DNA from: UBA4246 sp045113475
GTDB lineage: Bacteria; Bacillota; Clostridia; Christensenellales; Aristaeellaceae
Reading direction: 5' to 3'
NCBI GenBank assembly: GCA_045113475.1
Contig: JBGUIY010000023.1
Location: forward strand, 1-6,763
DNA: 6,763 nt
In this document: in pieces, positions 1 to 5,293 of the stretch
Position numbering within the stretch: the first letter of the stretch is position 1
How the letters are laid out: each line of letters starts with the position of its first letter
Translations under genes and position numbers: made by a program
The notes under the pieces: generated by a model
Told to the model about the DNA's origin: nothing
What the model saw: the letters and a program-made list of their open reading frames with translations, nothing else
Database searches by the model: none

Positions 1-2
1 AC

Positions 3-1511
3 ATCTCCAACCCGAACAGCGTCCCGCTCAAGGACGTGAAGGTGTACAATCCGCTCTACTGGTCCGGGGAATCGGGCACTGTCGTCAAGCACTATGAGAC
101 CATGGATCCGTATTTCTCTGACACCATGGGGTTTGTATACGAGATCCAGGGTCCGGACGCGGATCAGGGCACCATTTACAACACCAGCACCGCCGACGGC
201 TACTTCGGGAACGATTTCCTGCATGCCGCCAGCGAACCCGTGACCATCCCCACCGGGTATCCGAATCCGGAGAAGAGAATTCCCTTTGGCCTGTCCATCA
301 GCAAGGTCGAAACCAGTAAGCCGACCCACGACGGCAAATACTGGATCGACGAGGTCATCACCTACGACATCACCGTCACGAATACCGGCTCCTATCCGCT
401 GTTCAACGTGACCGTCAAGGATTCCCTGAAGATGGAAGACGGCGGTGTCCTGGGCGTCATCAGCACCTTTGGCCCCAGCGAAAGCAAAACCTATTCCTTC
501 AGCCACAAAGTGACCAAAGCGGATGAGATCCACGAAAAGGTATACAACTACGCGATCGCGGACTACTCCATCGACCCGCCCATGCTGGACACCATCATGA
601 CCAATCCGGTCATCAGCCTGATCGGCAAGAAACCCGGCGGGACAGAACCCGATCCCGGCCTCCCCGAAGACGCCTGCGTCCGCACGCTGATCTCCAAGGG
701 ACCCGACAAGGCCGAGTACACCCTGAGCCTGTGCGAGACCCATGAGGAGCTCCTCGCCAAGGCCGACGCACTGATCGCCGCCGCTGCGACGGACGAGGAC
801 AGGCTGGCCGCCTACACGGAAGCCAACGCCCTGTGGAACGAAGCCATCGAAGCGCTCTATCAGGAGCTGGTCAACGCTTATCCGGAGAGCGGCAGCGCCG
901 TGATCGCCAGCAATTCCGCATGGCGCCAGTCCATCGCCGCCTACGCTGACGTCCTGACCCAGGCCCACGGCCTGAGCGCGCTGGAAGCCGCGAAGAAGAT
1001 CAACGGCGTTCTGGTGACCCGCACCGTCGACCTGTGCTACGCGCTGCACGAGGCGGGAGAATCGAAGCTGCCTGAGAGCATGATCACCGGCAAGTATCAT
1101 AACCTGGCCGGCAGCACCAAATCGCTCAGCAGCGCCGCCCAGCTGACCAGAACGGCCGGCGGCAGGCTGCGCCTGACCGTGACCCTGAGTTCTGACCACG
1201 CCGTGATCGAAAAGATGCTGAACAAGAGCCTGACCGCCTCCGAAACGGCCGAAAACAAAGCCGCCATGCTGGCCGTCGCTACCTCCAGCTACCGCACCAT
1301 GATCTCCGGCCTGATCGCCCGCGCAGCGAAATCCGGGACCGAGGAAGCCGCAAAAGCCCTGCGGCAGTATCAGACCGCGGCGCTCGCACTGCTTGATCAG
1401 GATGCCGCCCTCTGGACGGCGTTGTGGGCCGATGCCCCCGTCGCCGCCGCAGAAATCACCTGCCGCGAGACCCGTGAGACAGCCGTCAGCTTCTCCGGCC
1501 CGGCGAAATAA
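3..1511 (+). CDS. Secreted/surface DUF11-repeat protein with C-terminal LprI-like helical region (5' partial)
   Basis: The frame is open from nucleotide 3 to the TAA at 1509-1511, giving 502 visible residues; the GTG at 36 is internal, because the upstream codons (ISNPNSVPLKDV) continue a beta-repeat. Counting from that Ile, residues 1-90 look like an incomplete DUF11-type repeat and about 97-193 a complete one, with the hallmark ITYDITVTNTGSYPL...VTVKDSL. A Pro/Gly linker (about 206-221, GGTEPDPGLP) leads to an Ala/Glu-rich helical region. Within it, 265-350 resembles the LprI/DUF1311 fold: spaced Trp, LYQELVNAYPE, SAWRQSIAAYADVL, then an RTVDLCYAL end. A weaker second copy seems to occupy about 418-498. 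Cys residues at about 225, 244, 345 and 487 could form disulfides. DUF11 repeats occur in extracellular adhesin-like proteins of Gram-positives; LprI domains are best known from lysozyme inhibitors. Extracellular location is inferred, since the signal peptide is outside the window. No LPXTG motif or C-terminal membrane anchor is present. The specific function is unknown. Confidence 0.8.
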   Translation: MSNPNSVPLKDVKVYNPLYWSGESGTVVKHYETMDPYFSDTMGFVYEIQGPDADQGTIYNTSTADGYFGNDFLHAASEPVTIPTGYPNPEKRIPFGLSISKVETSKPTHDGKYWIDEVITYDITVTNTGSYPLFNVTVKDSLKMEDGGVLGVISTFGPSESKTYSFSHKVTKADEIHEKVYNYAIADYSIDPPMLDTIMTNPVISLIGKKPGGTEPDPGLPEDACVRTLISKGPDKAEYTLSLCETHEELLAKADALIAAAATDEDRLAAYTEANALWNEAIEALYQELVNAYPESGSAVIASNSAWRQSIAAYADVLTQAHGLSALEAAKKINGVLVTRTVDLCYALHEAGESKLPESMITGKYHNLAGSTKSLSSAAQLTRTAGGRLRLTVTLSSDHAVIEKMLNKSLTASETAENKAAMLAVATSSYRTMISGLIARAAKSGTEEAAKALRQYQTAALALLDQDAALWTALWADAPVAAAEITCRETRETAVSFSGPAK

Positions 1512-1547
1512 ACCGAACCGGCGAAATCTAATCTGACCCGACACAGC

Positions 1548-1583
1548 AAACGCCCCCGGAAGTCCAGACTTCCGGGGGCGTTT
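1548..1583 (+). terminator. Perfect 16-bp hairpin, likely terminator of the DUF11/LprI gene
   Basis: The arms AAACGCCCCCGGAAGT (1548-1563) and ACTTCCGGGGGCGTTT (1568-1583) are exact reverse complements around a CCAG loop. The hairpin starts 36 nt after the stop codon at 1511. The T-run after the GC stem is only three bases and lies inside the pairing, so it is not a textbook long U-tract terminator, but stem strength and position fit. Being symmetric, it could also stop leftward transcripts coming from the feo genes. Confidence 0.8.
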
Positions 1584-1590
1584 CATGGTA

Positions 1591-1610
1591 TGATGATGAT
1601 TCTCATTTTC
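1591..1610. promoter_or_regulatory. Candidate Fur box in the convergent intergenic region
   Basis: GATGATGATTCTCATTTTC (1592-1610) matches the classical 19-nt Fur consensus GATAATGATAATCATTATC at 15 of 19 positions. Read as the 7-1-7 form (TGATAAT-N-ATTATCA), 1591-1605 is TGATGAT-G-ATTCTCA, with one mismatch per half. It lies 8 nt after the hairpin and overlaps a TATGAT hexamer (1589-1594) that could serve as a rightward -10, although no good -35 is visible. On the minus strand, TTGGAC about 17-19 nt before CATCAT/TCATAC gives only a weak promoter. No annotated gene starts just downstream on either strand, so the regulated transcript is unclear. PerR or Zur boxes have related sequences. Confidence 0.5.
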
Positions 1611-1717
1611 TCGTCCAATGAATATTCGAATACCGGACGGATTTTGTACCTGTATCAATAAACATCGGCGCAATTACATATGGTAACCTTGCAGCGGCGG
1701 CCCCTGGGCATCCCGTG

Positions 1718-1752
1718 CGCGGTGCGCGAGGCGCTTGCGTCCGCGGTGCGCG
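1718..1752 (+). repeat. Short GCGC-rich direct repeat
   Basis: CGCGGTGCGCG occurs at 1718-1728 and again at 1742-1752, a 24-nt period, within a run of mostly alternating purine and pyrimidine. It sits inside the interval bounded by the inverted repeat pair. It may simply be GC-rich low-complexity DNA; alternating CG/GC runs can adopt left-handed structure, which is inference only. Confidence 0.35.
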
Positions 1753-1845
1753 CGCGATACAACCACCATCTTCGCGGCATAAAATCTGCTTCAATAATGA
1801 ACATGACCCGAAAGATAATCGCTTGAATCATTTTGTTGGGTTTGT

Positions 1846-1863
1846 GGCGGCCCAGGGGCCGCC
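1846..1863. repeat. Compact GC palindrome (REP-like hairpin)
   Basis: GGCGGCCC (1846-1853) pairs with GGGCCGCC (1856-1863); a realistic fold is a 7-bp stem with a CAGG loop. It includes most of the right copy of the inverted repeat pair. The left copy at 1693-1709 is not followed by the matching arm, so only the right copy is a complete palindrome. For leftward transcripts from the feo genes it lies about 120 nt after the last stop codon. Neither strand has a T-run after it, so a role as an intrinsic terminator is doubtful, though it could stabilise a 3' end. Confidence 0.45.
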
Positions 1864-1982
1864 GCTACATAATTCCACCGCACGTCGAGAATTACCCACA
1901 ATACACGATTCCTGGTAAAACGTACCGGAATAATGCGGAAATCCCGCGCGCTGCAAACCAACCGGCACGCTGTACGGCAGCC

Positions 1983-2138
1983 CTATCCGTTCTTCCTGGA
2001 TCCGCACTGTGCGCTCTTCGTGCACCCGTCGCAGCCGCATCCGCAGCCGCCGGTGCGCCTGTTTTTGCGCACCCTGCGCACGGCGAAGAAAAGGGCGACG
2101 GCGATTGCCGCGAGGATCGCGATGTCAGCAGCATTCAT
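1983..2138 (-). CDS. FeoB-associated Cys-rich membrane protein (51 aa)
   Basis: This small leftward gene starts with ATG at 2136-2138 and stops with TAG at 1983-1985. A strong Shine-Dalgarno GGGAGGG (plus-strand 2146-2152) sits 7 nt before the start. Residues 4-20 (ADIAILAAIAVALFFAV) form one short hydrophobic membrane segment. A basic stretch follows (RRVRKNRR, 21-28), then a Cys cluster GGCGCGCDGCT with Cys at 32, 34, 36, 39 and a further Cys45. This layout of N-terminal helix, positive patch and CxCxCxxC tail is that of the FeoB-associated Cys-rich proteins found next to feoB in Firmicutes. The gene begins 18 nt after the FeoAB stop, as expected for translation from one operon. The positive-inside rule puts the Cys tail in the cytoplasm. 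Its role is not well established; iron hand-over to or from FeoB, or FeoC-like control, is inference. Confidence 0.88.
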   Translation of the reverse strand: MNAADIAILAAIAVALFFAVRRVRKNRRTGGCGCGCDGCTKSAQCGSRKNG

Positions 2139-2156
2139 GTTTCAGCCCTCCCGCTG

Positions 2157-4502
2157 TCAGCCCAGGCCGAAGATTTTTCCGACCAGCTGCACAAGCACAG
2201 CGGCGATCCAGCCGATGGCGCACTGCCACAGCACGACGCCCGCGGCCCACTTGCGCCCCAGCTCGCGCCGGATGGCGGCGATGGCGGCAACACAGGGCGT
2301 ATACAGCAGGCTGAACGCCAGCATGGACACGGCTGTCACCGCGCCGAGGCCCGCCACGCCGTCGGCAAAGAGCACCTCCATGGTGGCGACTACGGACTCC
2401 TTGGCCATGAAGCCGCTGACCAACGAAGTCACGATGCGCCAGTCGCCCAGGCCGGCAGGCCGGAACACCGGCGCGATCCATCCGGCGATGACGGCCAGGA
2501 TGCTGTCCTGCTCATTCTCCACCAGATTGAAGCGGAAGTCAAAGCGCTGCAGGAACCAGACCACGATGGTGGCGATCAGGATGATGGAGAAGGCGCGCTG
2601 CAGGAAATCCTTCGCCTTGTCCCACAGCAGCATCAGCGTGGTGCGCGGACTGGGCAGGCGGTAGTTGGGCAGCTCCATCACGAAAGGAACGGCCTCGCCC
2701 TTGAACAGCGTTTTCTTGAACAGCAGCGCCACCAGTACGCCGGTCAGGATGCCGGCCACGTAGAGCAGCGTGATGATCCACCAGCTCTGCCCCGGGAAGA
2801 AGGCGGAAACGAAGAAGCCGTAAATGGGCACCTTCGCCGTACAGGACATGAAGGGCGTCAGCAGGATGGTCATTTTGCGGTCCCGGGCGCTGGGCAGCGT
2901 GCGCGTGGACATGACCGCCGGCACCGTGCAGCCGAAGCCGATCAGCATCGGCACCATGCTCCGGCCGGAAAGGCCGATGCGGCGCAGCAGCTTGTCCATC
3001 ACAAAGGCCACGCGGGCGATATAGCCGCTGTCTTCCAGAAGCGAAAGGAAGAAGAACATGGTCACCACGATGGGCATGAAGCTCAGCACGCTGCCGACGC
3101 CCTCGAAGACGCCTGACAGCACCAGGCTTTGTATCGTGGGATTCACGTTTCCTGCGGTCATGGCCTGCTCCGTCCAGCCGGCCAGCGTATTGATGCCCCT
3201 TGCCAGCAGATCCTGGAAGAAGGGCCCGATCAGGAAGAAGGTCAGCCAGAACACCAGGCCCATGATGGCGATGAACACGGGGATCGCCGACCATTTTCCG
3301 GTCAGTACCCGATCCAGCTTTGCGCTGCGGATGTGCTCCCTGCTCTCGTGCGGACGGGTGACGCAGCGGTCGCAGAGCTTGTAGATATAGGTGAAGCGCA
3401 TGTCCGCCATGGCCGCGCTGCGGTCGAGGCCGCGCTCGGTCTCCATCTGCAGCACGATGTGCTCCAGCATTTCCTTTTCGTTCTGGTCCAGGCCCAGCTG
3501 TTCCAAGATCAGCTGATCCCCCTCGATCAGCTTTGCAGCGGCAAAACGCACGGGCAGCCCGGCCATTTCGGCGTGATCCTCGATCAGGTGGATCACCGCG
3601 TGCAGGCAGCGGTGCACCGCGCCGCCGTGGTCTTTGGCGTCGCAGAAGTCCTGGCGCAGCGGCTTTTCCTGATACTTGGCAATATGCACCGCGTGGCGGA
3701 CCAGCTCGTCCACGCCCGCGTTTTTCGAGGCGGATATCGGCACCACGGGCACGCCCAGCATGGCCTCCATGGCGTTCACATCCACCGCGCCGCCGTTGCC
3801 GGTCATCTCGTCCATCATGTTCAGGGCCACCACCGTGGGCACGCCCATTTCCAGCAGCTGCATCGTCAGGTACAGTCCGCGGTCGATGGTGGTCACGTCC
3901 ACGATGTTGATGATGGCGTGGGGGTGGGATTTCAGCACGAAGTCGCGGGACACGATCTCTTCGCTGGTATAGGGCGACATGGAATAGATGCCCGGCAGGT
4001 CGGTGATGCGGGTATCCGCGTAGCCGCGGATCACGCCGTCCTTGCGGTCCACCGTGACGCCGGGGAAATTGCCCACGTGCTGGTTAGCCCCGGTCAGCTG
4101 GTTGAACAGGGTGGTCTTGCCGCTGTTCTGGTTGCCCACCAGCGCGAAGGTGAGCGTCGTGCCCTCCGGCAGCGGATCCCCGCTCCCCTTGGGATGGTAT
4201 TTGCCCTCCTCGCCAAGGCCCGGGTGCTCCACATGGCGCGTTTTTTTCTTTTCCTCCGCGGGACTGTCGGCGCGCGTATCGACCGGCGTGACGGCGATCC
4301 TGGCCGCGTCCGCGAGGCGGAGGGTCAGCTCGTAGCCGTGGATGCGCAGTTCCATGGGGTCCCCCATGGGAGCCAGCTTGACCAGGGTGACCTCCGCGCC
4401 GGGGATCACGCCCATGTCCAGAAAATGCTGGCGAAGCGCGCCGTCGCCGCCGACCGCGCTGACGACCGCCGTTTGTCCCGGTTTCAGTTCATTCAGGTTC
4501 AT
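2157..4502 (-). CDS. feoB: Fused FeoA-FeoB ferrous iron transporter
   Basis: This 781-residue protein imports Fe(II) across the cytoplasmic membrane. Residues 1-75 are a FeoA (SH3-like) domain, with LKPGQTAVV and FLDMGVIPGAEV. A charged linker (76-112, with EEKKK and several His) leads to the FeoB G domain: G1 GNQNSGKT (123-130), G2 around Thr150 in NFPGVTVD, G3 DLPG (168-171), G4 NMMD (228-231), G5 SAS (257-259). A helical GDI-like region follows (about 280-400). The membrane part (about 405-780) holds two gate-type halves: EDSGYIARVAFVMDKLLRR (490-508), GFGCTVPAVMSTRTL (522-536), PFMSCTAKVPIY (550-561), KESVVATMEVLF (701-712) and YTPC (734-737). The ATG start has AGGAG 8 nt upstream. It begins 48 nt after the hydrolase stop and is followed 18 nt later by the small Cys-rich partner. 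In many bacteria feoA and feoB are separate; fusions are known. G1 has Gln125 where Pro is usual. No Fur site is visible in the 48-nt leader. Confidence 0.97.
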   Translation of the reverse strand: MNLNELKPGQTAVVSAVGGDGALRQHFLDMGVIPGAEVTLVKLAPMGDPMELRIHGYELTLRLADAARIAVTPVDTRADSPAEEKKKTRHVEHPGLGEEGKYHPKGSGDPLPEGTTLTFALVGNQNSGKTTLFNQLTGANQHVGNFPGVTVDRKDGVIRGYADTRITDLPGIYSMSPYTSEEIVSRDFVLKSHPHAIINIVDVTTIDRGLYLTMQLLEMGVPTVVALNMMDEMTGNGGAVDVNAMEAMLGVPVVPISASKNAGVDELVRHAVHIAKYQEKPLRQDFCDAKDHGGAVHRCLHAVIHLIEDHAEMAGLPVRFAAAKLIEGDQLILEQLGLDQNEKEMLEHIVLQMETERGLDRSAAMADMRFTYIYKLCDRCVTRPHESREHIRSAKLDRVLTGKWSAIPVFIAIMGLVFWLTFFLIGPFFQDLLARGINTLAGWTEQAMTAGNVNPTIQSLVLSGVFEGVGSVLSFMPIVVTMFFFLSLLEDSGYIARVAFVMDKLLRRIGLSGRSMVPMLIGFGCTVPAVMSTRTLPSARDRKMTILLTPFMSCTAKVPIYGFFVSAFFPGQSWWIITLLYVAGILTGVLVALLFKKTLFKGEAVPFVMELPNYRLPSPRTTLMLLWDKAKDFLQRAFSIILIATIVVWFLQRFDFRFNLVENEQDSILAVIAGWIAPVFRPAGLGDWRIVTSLVSGFMAKESVVATMEVLFADGVAGLGAVTAVSMLAFSLLYTPCVAAIAAIRRELGRKWAAGVVLWQCAIGWIAAVLVQLVGKIFGLG

Positions 4503-4510
4503 ATTCTCAT

Positions 4511-4515
4511 CTCCT
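4511..4515 (-). promoter_or_regulatory. Ribosome binding site of the FeoAB gene
   Basis: AGGAG on the minus strand lies 8 nt before the ATG at 4500-4502 and fixes the start at the FeoA domain (MNLNELKPGQ), confirming that FeoA and FeoB are translated as one chain from here. Confidence 0.75.
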
Positions 4516-4550
4516 GCAGGTCGATGCCGTTCAGCGGACGCAGGACGGTA

Positions 4551-5237
4551 TCATTCTTTTCCTTTCGTTCCGATGCAGTAGGCGAAGCCCTTCGCGGTAC
4601 GCAGGGCGGCGTCCACGAAGTGGTTCCCGGGGTTCCATTCCAACAGCGCCGGTACGCCCTGCGCCGCAAGCGTTCCGTACTGCGCACGGATTGCCTCGTC
4701 CACCGTCTTCATGAGGACGTTCCGTGTCCGGGCCTCACGATCTCCCAGGGACAGATATGCCCGTTTCGCGAGAAAGCGGTGGGCATCGGCATACTCCGTC
4801 CATCCCGGGTACCACACTGAGGGCGACGCGGCGGCGATGCCGTCAAAACGGTCGCTCGCGTATCCGGCGTACAGGGCGAACAGTCCCGCCAGCGAATACC
4901 CGCCCAGGACGACGCGCGGTGCCCGCGCACGTCCGGAAAGCAGCCCGGGGATCAGCTCCCCCGTCACGAAGGAGAGCGTGCGCTCCGCCCCATCGCCGAA
5001 GGGCGGCTGGCCCCGGAACAGGGGTTCGCAAGGCCAGGGCGTCAGGTCCTGCCACCAGTCAACCCCGAAGGCCGCCAGCGCGAACCGCGCTTCCGGCCTG
5101 AACCGCGCCAGGCATTCCGCTTCCTCCGCGACCATGCCGGCTTCGTCCGGATCCTCCGGCTGCAGTAGCAGCCATTCGCAGTTTTCCGGATCGCCGGCTA
5201 TCCGCACGGTGCGGCCGGCGACCCGCGTTTCCTTCAT
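4551..5237 (-). CDS. Alpha/beta hydrolase, putative esterase of the IroE/esterase-D-like type
   Basis: From ATG 5237 this is a 228-residue cytosolic protein without signal peptide or membrane segment. The nucleophile elbow is GYSLAG (113-118; Ser115). SPSVWYPGW (138-146) resembles the block after the elbow in the enterochelin-esterase/IroE and esterase-D families. An acidic residue candidate lies in LGDREAR (Asp166 or Glu168), and the catalytic His is probably His206 in PGNHF. The W-W-QDLTPWPCEPLFRG block (61-76) is typical of the uncharacterised clostridial branch. Start choice is uncertain: ATG 5237 has AAAGGA about 11 nt upstream and begins close to the conserved V-x-GRTV; in-frame ATG 5249 and GTG 5258 are alternatives, the latter with AGCAGG inside a small hairpin. 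It lies between the PBP gene and feoAB. Siderophore ester hydrolysis is suggested by fold and neighbour only; a general esterase is equally possible. Confidence 0.85.
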   Translation of the reverse strand: MKETRVAGRTVRIAGDPENCEWLLLQPEDPDEAGMVAEEAECLARFRPEARFALAAFGVDWWQDLTPWPCEPLFRGQPPFGDGAERTLSFVTGELIPGLLSGRARAPRVVLGGYSLAGLFALYAGYASDRFDGIAAASPSVWYPGWTEYADAHRFLAKRAYLSLGDREARTRNVLMKTVDEAIRAQYGTLAAQGVPALLEWNPGNHFVDAALRTAKGFAYCIGTKGKE

Positions 5238-5293
5238 CGTCTCAGTCATCCTTTGCACAGTCAGATGCCTGCTGAACAGGCCGTTCTTTCCCG

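Larger units (their letters stand above)
1693..1866. repeat. 17-nt inverted repeat pair enclosing about 140 nt
   Basis: AGCGGCGGCCCCTGGGC at 1693-1709 reappears as its exact reverse complement GCCCAGGGGCCGCCGCT at 1850-1866. With one mismatch the match extends outward to 1690 and 1869. The two could act as terminal inverted repeats of a small non-coding element or as paired REP-like units. No convincing target-site duplication flanks them (only TACATA at 1675-1680 and 1866-1871, the second overlapping the repeat), and nothing inside codes for a transposase. Whether the unit recurs elsewhere in the genome cannot be seen here. Confidence 0.5.
1584..1982. other. Gene-poor convergent intergenic region (about 400 nt)
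   Basis: This stretch lies between the rightward DUF11/LprI gene and the leftward feo genes. It contains the Fur-box-like site, an AT-rich part with the 10-nt palindrome TATTCGAATA (1623-1632), the inverted repeat pair 1693-1709/1850-1866, the GCGC-rich direct repeat around 1718-1752, and a weak hairpin with one bulged base at 1908-1931 (ATTCC-T-GGTA / TACCGGAAT). Open frames here are short, lack ribosome binding sites and have low-complexity Arg/Ala/Pro-rich translations driven by GC content. I do not support a protein gene here. A small RNA remains possible because of the Fur-like site. Confidence 0.6.

Noticed and set aside
1618..1686. 22-codon rightward ORF just after the Fur-like site
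   Set aside because: No ribosome site precedes its ATG and the peptide has no distinctive feature; too short to support without conservation data.
1603..1794. Leftward 63-codon open frame in the intergenic region
   Set aside because: It starts with TTG, has no Shine-Dalgarno, encodes Arg/Ala/Pro-rich low complexity through the GCGC tract, and ends inside the Fur-like site.
1846..1863. GC palindrome as the intrinsic terminator of the feo genes
   Set aside because: No T-run follows on either strand and it lies about 120 nt past the last stop; kept only as a REP-like repeat.
1690..1869. Insertion sequence or complete MITE
   Set aside because: No transposase, no clear target-site duplication and only one copy visible; recorded only as an inverted repeat pair.
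1833..3116. 427-codon rightward open frame
   Set aside because: It spans the intergenic palindrome, the small Cys-rich gene and the antisense strand of FeoB; its translation is His/Asp/Gly/Ala-rich without domains and its start has no ribosome site.
4503..4550. Separate promoter or Fur site directly before feoAB
   Set aside because: A TGAGAAT half-site next to the start codon has no matching second half, and no convincing -35/-10 pair is visible in the 48-nt gap.
3129..4820. 563-codon rightward open frame opposite FeoAB
   Set aside because: It lies antisense to clearly conserved FeoAB and hydrolase coding sequence; its His/Gln/Val/Ala-rich translation has no recognisable domain and is the usual by-product of GC-rich third positions.
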